From assembly GCA_016927475.1 (NCBI GenBank), contig JAFGMO010000054.1:1-64000 (forward strand): a stretch of 64,000 bases of DNA, given 5' to 3'. Made by a program: the position numbers and the translations under genes. Under the pieces are notes generated by a model. That model searched no databases, was not told the origin of the DNA, and saw only the letters and a list, made by a program, of their open reading frames with translations. This DNA comes from Candidatus Aminicenantota bacterium (GTDB lineage: Bacteria > Acidobacteriota > Aminicenantia > Aminicenantales > Aminicenantaceae). Below are positions 35,992 to 44,179 of this stretch, piece by piece; positions within the stretch are counted from its first letter, which is position 1, and every line of letters starts with the position of its first letter.

Positions 35992-37210
35992 TTTTCTTCT
36001 CTCTTTCTTCGGGGGTAATCAACATATCATCTTTCAACTGGCGCAGGGCGCTGTAGGGGCCAACCACGATACTTTGGCCTTCTTCCACACCGGAGATGAT
36101 TTCGATCTGCATTTCACCCATGATTCCTTTGATCACGGGGGTAAACTTCACCCGGTTGTCTTCTTGGACAATATACACGCCTTCTTCCTGTTTGTCTTCG
36201 TTATTTTCTCCTTCCAGTTCTCTGACGGCCAGGGCTGCAATCGGGACGACAAGCACATCTTGTTTTTCTGCGGTGATGATATCCGCGGATGCGGAAAGTC
36301 CCGGCTTGAGATCTTGAGGGGGATTTTCCAGGGTTATGACGACTTTAAAATCCTTCGACTCCTCCGAAGCCGTGAGCTTCTGAAGAGCGGAGCTGCCGAT
36401 TTCGGTAACTTTTCCTTTAATGACCAGGTCGGGGAAGGCGTCGACCCTAACCTCGGCCTTATGGCCTATCTTTACGCCGATGACATCCGTTTCATCAACC
36501 TCGACTTCGACCTCCATAACGGAAAGGTCGGCAATCGTCATCAGGACGGTTCCGGGATTGTTCATGGTCCCCACCAGGGCGATCTCCCCTTCCTCAACGC
36601 GGAGGCTGGTGATGATACCGTCAATCGGGGAGTTGTAAACGGTTTTACTCAGATTGTCCATAGTGCTCTTGAGCGAGGCTTGGGCTTGTTTGATTTGAAA
36701 CTCGATAGATTCATAGTCGGCTTTAGAGATATCGTACTGGGCTTTTGCGGTTTCCAGCTCTTCCCGGGAGATGAGTTTTTCCTCGAATAATTTTTTCTGT
36801 CGGTTGTAATAACTTTCGTCTTTTTTCAGCCGGGCTTGCGCTTTGATGAGTTCTGCCTGGAAAGTACGAATCTGGGCTCTGTCCCTGTCCGCATTGGCTT
36901 CGTATTGTATGGAATCGAGTTTAAGAAGAAAATCGCCTTTTTGAACACGCTGTCCTTCTTCAACCCCAATTTTGACGATGCGGCCCGGTACATGGGCGCT
37001 GATATCGACGTTTTTTTTGGGACTGATTTCGCCGGATGCCGAAATGATCGATGTCAGGTCCGTTTTTTCGACTTTTTTCACGGTCGCTTTCAACCCTTTT
37101 TCCCTTTGGGCCTGGAGATTGAAAAAGATAATAACTGCAATGAAGACTACGATGGCCAGGATAATAAATATCCTTTTTTTCTTTTTAGGAGCTTTATTTT
37201 GTTCCGTCAT
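35975..37210 (-). CDS. HlyD/MacA-type periplasmic adaptor protein
   Basis: The 411-residue protein has one N-terminal membrane anchor (about 14-32), a biotinyl-lipoyl hairpin split by a long coiled coil (about 100-190, with repeated Ala/Glu/Lys heptads), and beta-barrel and membrane-proximal domains ([22 protein letters not shown], then PGLSASADI). It would join an inner-membrane transporter to an outer-membrane channel. It is first in an operon with a MacB-like ATPase and a YIP1 protein. An AGAGG site lies upstream. Confidence 0.92.
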   Translation of the reverse strand: MTEQNKAPKKKKRIFIILAIVVFIAVIIFFNLQAQREKGLKATVKKVEKTDLTSIISASGEISPKKNVDISAHVPGRIVKIGVEEGQRVQKGDFLLKLDSIQYEANADRDRAQIRTFQAELIKAQARLKKDESYYNRQKKLFEEKLISREELETAKAQYDISKADYESIEFQIKQAQASLKSTMDNLSKTVYNSPIDGIITSLRVEEGEIALVGTMNNPGTVLMTIADLSVMEVEVEVDETDVIGVKIGHKAEVRVDAFPDLVIKGKVTEIGSSALQKLTASEESKDFKVVITLENPPQDLKPGLSASADIITAEKQDVLVVPIAALAVRELEGENNEDKQEEGVYIVQEDNRVKFTPVIKGIMGEMQIEIISGVEEGQSIVVGPYSALRQLKDDMLITPEEREKKNDTSG

Positions 37211-37519
37211 TTTATGCCTCTTTTTCTAAAGTCATTTTATATGTTCTTATTACGATTTTGAAGGCAAAAAGTTTTGTGCTAATATTTCCCAGCATGCGGG
37301 AGGCGGATATAACTCGAAATAACGTTTAAAGAAAAGGGGTTTGACGAATATAATCGGCTCTTCAAAGACAGCCCTTTCAGATGCCTCATCCATCGTATTA
37401 ACCGGATACACCGCCCGTCGTAATTTTGGCAAGGATAATTCTCTAGGTTGGATGATTATATAAGGTGATCATTTGTCCCTGAAGGATACCGCCGTGACGA
37501 GGGAGGCGTTCTTTTTTTC
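37211..37519. other. 309-base gap between the adaptor gene and asnA
   Basis: This holds the promoter region of the adaptor operon (TATAAA-like sequence near 37230-37240 on the minus strand). A 60-codon frame at 37250-37432 (minus) has only a TTG start, no ribosome binding site and no recognisable family. No clear terminator after asnA is seen. Confidence 0.5.
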
Positions 37520-38557
37520 TTAAAATAGATGAATGGAACAGCGCCGGCACAATTCTAAAATTTCTTCGGGCCAAATGCCCGCCTGCACCTCACCGATATG
37601 GGCTTTTCTCAGGATAAAAAGACAAAGACGTGACTGTCCGATTCCCCCGCCGATGGAAAGAGGCAGCCGGCCTGATAATAAACACCGGTGGAAAAAAAGG
37701 GAACGCCTGTCGGTGGTGCGGCTGAGTTCCAGCTGATGTTCAAGCGCCGCCGGATTGACCCTGATCCCCATCGAGGACAATTCCAAGGATTGGTTAAGGA
37801 GAGGATACCAGACGAGGATATCCCCATTGAGCCCGGTTCCTTCTCCGTTGGGCGTGATCCAGTCATCATAGTCTGGAGCCCTGCCGTCATGGGGAAAACC
37901 ATCGGATAAGGGAGCGCCGATGCCGATGATAAATACCGCACCGGCTTCGCTGCAGATCGCATCTTCCCGCTCTTTAGGTGTCAACTGCGGATATTTAAGG
38001 GCCAGCTCTTCCGCCTGGATAAAAGTGATCTCTTCAGGGAGGTTGGGAGTAAGAACAGGAAATTGATGATGCATATAGATCTCCGTTTCCCGGATAACCC
38101 GGTAAATTGTTCGGACAGTCGTTTTCAGAAAGTTTAGGTTTCGCTGTTCCCCGTCGATAACCATCTCCCAATCCCATTGATCGACATAGACGGAATGGAG
38201 GTTGTCCAGTTTTTCATCGGGCCGGATGGCGTTCATATCGGTATAAATCCCTTCTCCTTTTTTGAGGTTCAGTTCAGCCAGAGCGAGCCGTTTCCACTTT
38301 GCTAAGGACTGAACCAGCTCCACTTTTATGCCGTTTCCGTTTTTGATGTCAAAAGAAATCGGACGCTCCGATCCGTTTAAGTCATCGTTGATGCCGGTGC
38401 CGCTTTTTAACAGCAGCGGCGCCGTTATCCTTCTGAGGTTAAGCGCCACAGAAAGCTGCAATTGAAAAAAATCTCTTAGTTTTTTGATGGCGTTTTCTGT
38501 TTCAAAGGGTGTCAACAAAGGACGGTAGTTATCAGGAAATATCCATTTATCTGTCAT
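37520..38557 (-). CDS. asnA: Aspartate--ammonia ligase (asparagine synthetase A)
   Basis: AsnA forms asparagine from aspartate, ammonia and ATP; its fold is that of class II aspartyl-tRNA synthetases. The 345-residue protein shows the N-terminal domain with LRRITAPLLLKSGTGINDDLNG, SLAKWKRLAL, HSVYVDQWDWE, and the C-terminal SIGGGIGQSRLCLFIL motif. Length is normal (about 330). GGAG precedes the ATG. It has a predicted 200-base leader with a terminator-like hairpin, suggesting attenuation. The enzyme would supply asparagine where AsnB is lacking. Confidence 0.96.
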   Translation of the reverse strand: MTDKWIFPDNYRPLLTPFETENAIKKLRDFFQLQLSVALNLRRITAPLLLKSGTGINDDLNGSERPISFDIKNGNGIKVELVQSLAKWKRLALAELNLKKGEGIYTDMNAIRPDEKLDNLHSVYVDQWDWEMVIDGEQRNLNFLKTTVRTIYRVIRETEIYMHHQFPVLTPNLPEEITFIQAEELALKYPQLTPKEREDAICSEAGAVFIIGIGAPLSDGFPHDGRAPDYDDWITPNGEGTGLNGDILVWYPLLNQSLELSSMGIRVNPAALEHQLELSRTTDRRSLFFHRCLLSGRLPLSIGGGIGQSRLCLFILRKAHIGEVQAGIWPEEILELCRRCSIHLF

Positions 38558-38697
38558 GTTTACATCTCCTGTTCGGGGATTTTTTTTCTCACCTGTTCTG
38601 TTCTGAAAAAAAAGAAAAGTTCAGGTTAAAAAAATGTGGTTTTTGGGTGTGGACTATTTCAGGCGGATGGAACCGCCCGGTTATTGTTGAGATTGGA

Positions 38698-38754
38698 ATA
38701 AAAAACAGGGTTTTTCGCTTTTGGAAGCAGGGCTGAGCTGCGAATAATCCTGTT
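38698..38754 (-). promoter_or_regulatory. Attenuator-like hairpin in the asnA leader
   Basis: On the minus strand AACAGG and TTCGC pair with GCGAA and CCTGTT (positions 38749-38754/38704-38709 and 38740-38744/38714-38718), followed by TTTTTT. It lies about 10 bases after the predicted transcription start and 140 bases before asnA, the place expected for a conditional terminator. A second hairpin (GGGCGG/CCGCC) lies nearer the gene, around 38660-38680. Confidence 0.45.
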
Positions 38755-38770
38755 AGCCTTCATGGGGGAG

Positions 38771-38799
38771 ATTCTAAACATACGTGAAATATTTGTCAA
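38771..38799 (-). promoter_or_regulatory. Promoter of asnA
   Basis: Minus strand consensus TTGACA (38794-38799), 17-base spacer, TAGAAT (38771-38776). Its -35 box is one arm of an inverted repeat whose other arm is the -35 box of the divergent gene. Confidence 0.7.
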
Positions 38800-38810
38800 C
38801 AAAATAAATG

Positions 38811-38828
38811 ATGAATAATGCAGGTTAA
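38811..38828. repeat. Solo copy of the 18-bp MITE end
   Basis: ATGAATAATGCAGGTTAA is the exact reverse complement of 19423-19440, the left end of the 262-bp element. It lies in the 25-base space between the two arms TGTCAACAAA (38794-38803) and TTTGTTGACA (38829-38838). Confidence 0.7.
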
Positions 38829-38832
38829 TTTG

Positions 38833-38861
38833 TTGACACAAATCTTAGGCACGAATATACT
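38833..38861 (+). promoter_or_regulatory. Promoter of the M48-like gene, near-leaderless
   Basis: Consensus TTGACA (38833-38838), 17-base spacer, TATACT (38856-38861). The ATG at 38877 follows after 15 bases without a ribosome binding site, giving a leader of about 9 bases. Confidence 0.7.
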
Positions 38862-38876
38862 TGTTCAGGTACTAAT

Positions 38877-40187
38877 ATGAGAATAAAAGACGGATTTTTC
38901 ATCGGCCTTTTAATCTTAGTCTGCATTAGCTGGTTTTGGAGCTGTGCGCCGGTTCAAAGAACAGCCTTCAGGGAAACTGGACCGGTTTCCGCACCGGAGT
39001 TTAACTATATCGACAGGGCGGATGAAATATCCTACGGCGACGAAATGATTCCCGAAATTGTGAAGGACCTGGATCTTTTTTCCGATGAACATCTGCAGGC
39101 ATATATTCAGAATATTGGTGACAGGATCACAAACGGCAGACGGTCTGTGGATCAGAACAAGGAATATATATGGAGTTTCGAGCTTGTCGATTCTTCCGTC
39201 ATCAATGCTTTCGCCGTTTTGGGCGGGCATGTTTTTATCCACCGGGGGCTTGTCGAGAAAGCGGAGTCTGAATCGGAGCTGGCCGGAATTCTGGCCCTTG
39301 AAGCTTCCCATCTTCTCGCCGGGAATATCCAGGAGATCCTTTATGAAAGGATCGTCCGTCAGTCGGGATTTGATCCGGGAGAAATTATCAGCGGCACCGA
39401 AGGTTGGAACCGTCTGGAAGAAGCCATCAACCGAGAGGGGGGGGCTCTGGCATTTTTTTCCAGCCTGGAATTTACAGCCAGCCAGGTGAAAGTCGCAGAC
39501 AGGATGGCCGTTGAAATGATAACCAACGCCGGTTTCAATCCTTCTTCTTATCTGAATATTGTCAGCCGTTTGGGATACGAAAGACGTGTGCACGACCTGT
39601 GGATAAAGAGGACCGGATGGAACGAAAACCGGAGAAATTACCTTCGGGATATGGTCAGATTCAAACAATCTTTTTCCGAGGACACATCCCGCTTTGAAGT
39701 CTTTAAAAGGTATCTGGCTTCGGTCTCGACTCCTTCTGAAATGGATATTCTCGAAGAAGTATCCGAAGCGGCGGAGGATACCGTCCTCAAGCTTAAGGTG
39801 CTGGGCATTGCGGACTGGACGGATACCGGTCTTGATGTTTATGAAGGTCAACAAGTTACCTTCCTGGCATCAGGAGCCATTTCTCTTCAGAAAGGAAATC
39901 CAACGGCCTACAGCCGTCCGGACGGTCTTACCCTCAAAACTTTTCAACAACCGATCCCCGGGGAGAATTTTGGTGCTCTTATCGGCAAGGTGGTCCAGTT
40001 GGTTTCCATTGAAATAGACGAGGAAACGGGTAAGGAAAAGCGGGAAGAAATCATCAAGATGTTTTATATCGGAGGAGAAAATACTGTTCAAATGCCCATT
40101 GCCGGCAGATTGTTCCTCGGAATAAATGAAGATGTCCTCGGTGATAATTCGGGAGAATATCTTGTTGAGATTGTCTTGAACAGATAG
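38877..40187 (+). CDS. Degenerate M48-family peptidase with C-terminal LecA-like domain
   Basis: The 436-residue protein has a signal or lipoprotein peptide (Cys23 after FWS), then an M48-like domain: NAFAVLGGHVFIHRGLVEKAESESELAGILALEASHLLAG aligns by eye, in order, with the family's NAFA-G-G and HExxH blocks, but the first His is Leu141 (LEASH, 141-145). The third zinc ligand Glu of E-x-x-A-D is Val204 (VKVAD). Two of the expected catalytic residues are therefore missing and peptidase activity is unlikely. Residues about 310-436 resemble a LecA/PA-IL galactose-binding domain (DTGLDVYEGQ, GALIGKV, AGRLFLGINEDVLGDNSG). A role as a binding or chaperone-like envelope protein is inferred. Its leaderless-type promoter is divergent from asnA. 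Confidence 0.75.
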   Translation: MRIKDGFFIGLLILVCISWFWSCAPVQRTAFRETGPVSAPEFNYIDRADEISYGDEMIPEIVKDLDLFSDEHLQAYIQNIGDRITNGRRSVDQNKEYIWSFELVDSSVINAFAVLGGHVFIHRGLVEKAESESELAGILALEASHLLAGNIQEILYERIVRQSGFDPGEIISGTEGWNRLEEAINREGGALAFFSSLEFTASQVKVADRMAVEMITNAGFNPSSYLNIVSRLGYERRVHDLWIKRTGWNENRRNYLRDMVRFKQSFSEDTSRFEVFKRYLASVSTPSEMDILEEVSEAAEDTVLKLKVLGIADWTDTGLDVYEGQQVTFLASGAISLQKGNPTAYSRPDGLTLKTFQQPIPGENFGALIGKVVQLVSIEIDEETGKEKREEIIKMFYIGGENTVQMPIAGRLFLGINEDVLGDNSGEYLVEIVLNR

Positions 40188-40215
40188 CCCCGGGAGAAAA
40201 AGAGAACGGATGGAG

Positions 40216-41565
40216 TCAGCGGCGGCCAGCGCTCTTTAAAAATTTGGTCAAAAACTGAATGTCGTAATTCCCTTTTTTAAAGTCATTATTGGAAAGAATA
40301 GCCAGGTGCAGCGGAATATTGGTTTTTACGCCGACAACGGTGGTCATTTCCAAAGCCGTTCTTATTTTGTCCACGGCCTCCTTACGGTTGGGACCTTTGG
40401 CTATAATTTTTGCTAGAAGGGAGTCATAAAAAGGAGGAATCTCCCAACCGGAGTAAGCGGCCGTATCAACACGGATACCTTCACCTCCGGGCAGGGTGAG
40501 AAAATCAATCTTTCCCGGGGAGGGAATAAATGTTTCCGCATCCTCGGCATTAATCCGGCATTCGATGCTGTGTCCGGAGATTTTCATATCGTTTTTAAGT
40601 GATAATTTTTCCCCGGCGGCGATTTTAATTTGTTCTTTGATCAAGTCAATGTCGTAAATAAATTCCGTGATCGGATGTTCTACCTGCACCCGTGTATTGG
40701 CTTCCATGAAGTAAAACTGTTTTTTATCGTCGACGAGAAACTCGAATGTTCCCAGACTCTGGTAGCCAATGGTCCTTGCCGCTTCTTCGACGGCTTTTAT
40801 CATTTTTTTTCGAAGTTTTTCATCAATGTAGGGCGAGGGAGTCTCTTCAAGGACTTTTTGGTATTTTCTTTGGATGGAGCATTCCCTCTCGGTTAAAGCC
40901 ATAATATTGCCCTTTAAGTCAGCTATAACCTGGATCTCAATGTGATGGGCTCCTTGAATGAATTTTTCCATGTAAAGATCGGAATTATCAAAGGCAGCCT
41001 TTGCCTCTCCCTGGGCGATGGCGAATTGCCCTTCCAGTTGTCCGCTGGTGCGGACGATTCTCATGCCTTTTCCTCCGCCTCCGGCTGCTGCTTTGAGAAT
41101 GACGGGATAGCCGATTTTTTGAGCTTCTTTTTTTGCTTCTTCTGTATTAGAAAGGATTTTGTCGCTGCCTGGAATAATGGGAAGCCGGGCTTTTTTCATT
41201 TCCTGGCGGGCATTGTTTTTGTCGGCCATTATTTTCATAATGGATGCCGGCGGCCCGATAAAGGTTATGCCGTGAGTCTCGCATATATCGGCAAAACGGG
41301 GGCTTTCGGCAAGGAATCCATAGCCGGGATGAATGGCGTCGGCCTTTGTGATATCGGCGGCACTCAAAACATTGGGAATATTGAGGTAGCTGTCGGTTGA
41401 CTTGGACGGGCCGATACAAATCTTCTCGTCGGCCAGCATAACATGAAGGGAATTTTTATCCGGTTCCGAGTAAACGGCGACCGTTTTTATCCCCAGAAGC
41501 TTTGCTGAGCGGATGATACGAAGCGCGATTTCCCCGCGGTTGGCGACAAGGATTTTTAAAAACAT
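40216..41565 (-). CDS. accC: Biotin carboxylase subunit of acetyl-CoA carboxylase
   Basis: AccC carboxylates the biotin of AccB using ATP and bicarbonate, the first step to malonyl-CoA. The 449-residue protein has ANRGEIALRIIRSAK, the ATP-grasp glycine loop KAAAGGGGKGMRIV, EKFIQGAHHIEIQV, MEANTRVQVEHPITE and the C-terminal INAED region. It follows accB by 5 bases on the minus strand. Propionyl- or pyruvate-carboxylase use is possible, but the accB-accC pairing favours acetyl-CoA carboxylase. Confidence 0.95.
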   Translation of the reverse strand: MFLKILVANRGEIALRIIRSAKLLGIKTVAVYSEPDKNSLHVMLADEKICIGPSKSTDSYLNIPNVLSAADITKADAIHPGYGFLAESPRFADICETHGITFIGPPASIMKIMADKNNARQEMKKARLPIIPGSDKILSNTEEAKKEAQKIGYPVILKAAAGGGGKGMRIVRTSGQLEGQFAIAQGEAKAAFDNSDLYMEKFIQGAHHIEIQVIADLKGNIMALTERECSIQRKYQKVLEETPSPYIDEKLRKKMIKAVEEAARTIGYQSLGTFEFLVDDKKQFYFMEANTRVQVEHPITEFIYDIDLIKEQIKIAAGEKLSLKNDMKISGHSIECRINAEDAETFIPSPGKIDFLTLPGGEGIRVDTAAYSGWEIPPFYDSLLAKIIAKGPNRKEAVDKIRTALEMTTVVGVKTNIPLHLAILSNNDFKKGNYDIQFLTKFLKSAGRR

Positions 41566-41570
41566 GATGG

Positions 41571-42038
41571 TTATTCCGCCGGTTTAACGGCAAACAGTTT
41601 TTGGCCGTATTCGACGGGTTTTCCGTTTTGGATAAAAATATCTTCAACGACGCCGTCGATATCCGATTCTATCTCATTCATAAGCTTCATGGCTTCGACG
41701 ATACACAGCGTCTGGTTTTTTTTGACCTTATCTCCAATCTCGACAAAGGGCGGTGAGGAAGGATCGGGAGACCTGTAAAAAGTTCCCACCATAGGAGAGG
41801 TAATAATATGGAGATTGTCTGCTCCGGCCTTGGGAGGAGGAACAGGAGCGCCCGAAGATGAAAAAATTTCTTCTTGCACTGCGGGCGAAACGGAAGAGAC
41901 GGGGATGGCCGCGGTCTGAGCTTCCTTACCTATTTTTATTTTAAAGCCTTCGACTTCCAATTCAAAACGGGTGAGCTTTTTCTCCTCAAAGAGATCGATG
42001 AGCTTTATGATCTCTTCATAGTCGATTTTTCCTTTCAT
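41571..42038 (-). CDS. accB: Biotin carboxyl carrier protein of acetyl-CoA carboxylase
   Basis: The 155-residue protein has a helical N-terminus, a Pro/Ala-rich linker (about 45-72) and a biotinyl domain with EAMKLMNEI, Lys118 being the biotinylation site. The ATG at 42038 is chosen because AGGTGA lies just before it and the family starts this way; a longer frame would add a hydrophobic stretch of promoter-region sequence. First gene of accB-accC. Confidence 0.94.
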   Translation of the reverse strand: MKGKIDYEEIIKLIDLFEEKKLTRFELEVEGFKIKIGKEAQTAAIPVSSVSPAVQEEIFSSSGAPVPPPKAGADNLHIITSPMVGTFYRSPDPSSPPFVEIGDKVKKNQTLCIVEAMKLMNEIESDIDGVVEDIFIQNGKPVEYGQKLFAVKPAE

Positions 42039-42098
42039 GATTTCACCTAAAGTTTGTGTGTATTTTCGGTCAGTCGATATAAAAAGTAGGTATACCAT

Positions 42099-42122
42099 AA
42101 AGAGATTGAGGAAAAAAGTCAA
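42099..42122 (-). promoter_or_regulatory. Possible accB promoter
   Basis: Minus strand TTGACT (42117-42122), 17-base spacer, TATGGT. The -35 box touches the left arm of the 32-bp palindrome. Confidence 0.5.
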
Positions 42123-42193
42123 GAATAGCAGAGTAAGCATTTCCATTTCTCTGCTTGAAAAAGAAATGGAAATGCTTACTCTGCTATTCTTGA
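42119..42193. repeat. Perfect 32-bp inverted repeat between accB and ffh
   Basis: The arm at 42119-42150 (starting TCAAGAATAGCAGAGTAAGC) is exactly inverted at 42162-42193, with an 11-base loop. It lies between divergent genes, so it is not at a transcript end. The -35 region of accB overlaps its left end and the ffh -10 box (42220-42225) lies shortly to its right. It has no long T run. Confidence 0.85.
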
Positions 42194-42269
42194 GAGTATG
42201 ATCGGGTGTCGGACTTTGTTATAATAAAAACATCTTTAATACCTTTTAATAAGTGGTGAGGATAAAAAA

Positions 42270-43601
42270 ATGTTCAATCAGCTTTCCGACCGGCTTCAAA
42301 AAGCCCTCAAATTTATAAGAGGCGAAGTCAAGGTCACGGAAAAAAACATGGAAGAAGCGCTGCGTATGATACGGCTGGCATTTCTCGAAGCGGATGTCAA
42401 TTATAAGGTTGTCAAAGATTTTATTGAAAACATCAAAATTAAAGCCCTTGATCAAAAGGTCCTTACAAGCCTGACTCCTTCCCAGCAAGTTATCAAGATT
42501 GTCAAGGAGGAGATGACCTCTATCCTTGGTAGAGAAGAAAAAACCCTTCAGTATTCAGGAACTCCGCCTTCCATTTTTATGATGGTCGGTCTTCAGGGCG
42601 CAGGAAAAACAACCTCCTGTGGAAAGCTGGCCAATTGGATTCGCAGAACGGGAAAAAATCCTCTTTTGGTATCCTTCGATATGAAAAGGCCGGCCGCCCA
42701 GGAACAATTGAAAACGATTGCGGATTCCCTGAAGTTGCCTTTTTATGAAATGAAAACCGGAGAAGGGGAAGACCCATCCCGCTTGTTGAGTGAATTGAAG
42801 AGTCACACTCGGAATCATGGTTACGATCTTCTGATTGTGGACACGGCGGGCCGGCTTCATGTGGATGAAAAATTGATGGAAGAACTTCTTTTGGTCCGGG
42901 ATATCCTAAATCCTCAGGAAGTGATTTATGTTGGAGATGCCATGACGGGGCAGGATGCCGTCAAAAGCGCCGAAATTTTCGCAGAAAAGATTGGAATCAC
43001 ATCGATTCTTTTAACCAAGCTCGATGGTGACGCCCGGGGAGGCGCTGCCCTGTCGATCGTCTCTGTAACCGGGAAACCGATCAAGTTTGTCGGCTTAGGT
43101 GAAAAACTTGAGGATTTTGAAGTATTTCACCCGGACCGTTTGGCTTCCCGGATTCTTGGTTTGGGAGATATGCTGACTATCATTGAGAAGGCCGAAACCG
43201 AGGCGGATAAGGAAGAGGCCAAAGAATTAGCCCGAAAACTTCGCCAGCAGACATTCACACTCGATGATTTTAAAAAGCAGATTGCCCAGATGAGAAAAAT
43301 GGGTTCGATTTCCCAGATCTTAAAAATGATGCCCCAGGCGGGAGCTTTTCGGAAGATCTCCGGTTTAAAGGTTGATGATGCAAAGATCGATCATTTTGAA
43401 GCCATTATCAACTCCATGACCCCTCAGGAGCGCGAATACCCCAAGATTATCAATGGAAGCCGAAGACGAAGGATTGCAAATGGAAGCGGCCGCCCTATCT
43501 CGGACGTTAATCAGCTTCTCAAACAGTTTCATGAAATAAAGAAGATGATGAAGAAGGACCGCTTTCATAAGATGCTCTCTTCATTTCCGTTATCCCATTA
43601 A
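42270..43601 (+). CDS. ffh: Signal recognition particle protein Ffh
   Basis: Ffh binds signal peptides and SRP RNA and delivers ribosomes to the membrane. The 443-residue GTPase has the N domain, the P-loop GLQGAGKTTSCGKLA (from about residue 107), DTAGRLH, TKLDGDARGGAALS, and the methionine-rich M domain with GSISQILKMMPQ. GTGAGGA precedes the ATG and a TATAAT lies at 42220-42225. It is followed by rpsP and the ribosomal operon, a frequent arrangement. Confidence 0.97.
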   Translation: MFNQLSDRLQKALKFIRGEVKVTEKNMEEALRMIRLAFLEADVNYKVVKDFIENIKIKALDQKVLTSLTPSQQVIKIVKEEMTSILGREEKTLQYSGTPPSIFMMVGLQGAGKTTSCGKLANWIRRTGKNPLLVSFDMKRPAAQEQLKTIADSLKLPFYEMKTGEGEDPSRLLSELKSHTRNHGYDLLIVDTAGRLHVDEKLMEELLLVRDILNPQEVIYVGDAMTGQDAVKSAEIFAEKIGITSILLTKLDGDARGGAALSIVSVTGKPIKFVGLGEKLEDFEVFHPDRLASRILGLGDMLTIIEKAETEADKEEAKELARKLRQQTFTLDDFKKQIAQMRKMGSISQILKMMPQAGAFRKISGLKVDDAKIDHFEAIINSMTPQEREYPKIINGSRRRRIANGSGRPISDVNQLLKQFHEIKKMMKKDRFHKMLSSFPLSH

Positions 43602-43607
43602 AATCAG

Positions 43608-43636
43608 TTGACTTACGTTGAAAATTCAGATATTAT
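43608..43636 (+). promoter_or_regulatory. Promoter of the rpsP operon
   Basis: TTGACT (43608-43613), 17-base spacer, TATTAT (43631-43636), 27 bases before the rpsP start. Confidence 0.7.
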
Positions 43637-43663
43637 CTGCTATTATTTTTAGAATGGTGTGAT

Positions 43664-43903
43664 ATGATATCTATACGTTTAATGCGACTTGGAACGAAAA
43701 AGAGACCTTTTTACAGGATTATTGCTATTGATTCCCGAAAACCGAGAGAGAGCAAGGCCAAAGATATTCTTGGTACTTATGATCCGTTGAAAGAGCCTCC
43801 TGAAATCAAGATTGATCAAGAAAAGATAAAATTTTGGCTGGAAAGAGGAGCCCAAACCTCCAAAACGGTTCAATCTCTTATAAATAGAGTGGCAGAGATG
43901 TAA
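43664..43903 (+). CDS. rpsP: 30S ribosomal protein S16
   Basis: The 79-residue protein shows the S16 pattern [21 protein letters not shown], then SRKPRES and LGTYDPLK. It binds 16S rRNA during 30S assembly. First gene of rpsP-khpA-rimM-trmD-rplS-rnhB, a strongly conserved bacterial order. Confidence 0.97.
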   Translation: MISIRLMRLGTKKRPFYRIIAIDSRKPRESKAKDILGTYDPLKEPPEIKIDQEKIKFWLERGAQTSKTVQSLINRVAEM

Positions 43904-43941
43904 TTTTTCCCAATAACATTTTCAATGTAAAGGAGGATACT

Positions 43942-44178
43942 GTGAAAGAACTCGTTGAATTGATCGCCAAGTCATTAGTTGACAATCCGGAAAAGGTACA
44001 GGTTTCCCAGTTGGAAGGGGAACAAACCACGATCTTGGAACTGAAGGTCGCTCCGGAGGATTTAGGTAAGGTGATCGGAAAGCAGGGGAGAACCGCACGT
44101 GCTATCAGGATTATACTTGGTGCTGCCGGAATGAAACTTAAAAGGAGATTTAATCTCGAGATCATTGAGAAAGTCTAG
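43942..44178 (+). CDS. khpA: KH-domain RNA-binding protein KhpA
   Basis: The 78-residue protein is a single KH domain with the GKQG loop in [18 protein letters not shown]. KhpA-like proteins bind RNA in cell-division and ribosome-related control. It starts with GTG, with AAGGAGG upstream, between rpsP and rimM, its usual place. Confidence 0.93.
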   Translation: MKELVELIAKSLVDNPEKVQVSQLEGEQTTILELKVAPEDLGKVIGKQGRTARAIRIILGAAGMKLKRRFNLEIIEKV

Positions 44179-44179
44179 G

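Noticed and set aside
37250-37432. 60-codon minus-strand frame between asnA and the adaptor gene
   Set aside because: Only a TTG start, no ribosome binding site, no recognisable family; an upstream in-frame stop shows no longer gene.
38665-38690. GATGGAACCGC on the plus strand resembling the T-box core
   Set aside because: It is on the strand opposite to asnA, and the plus-strand promoter lies downstream of it (38833-38861), so it would not be transcribed with either gene.
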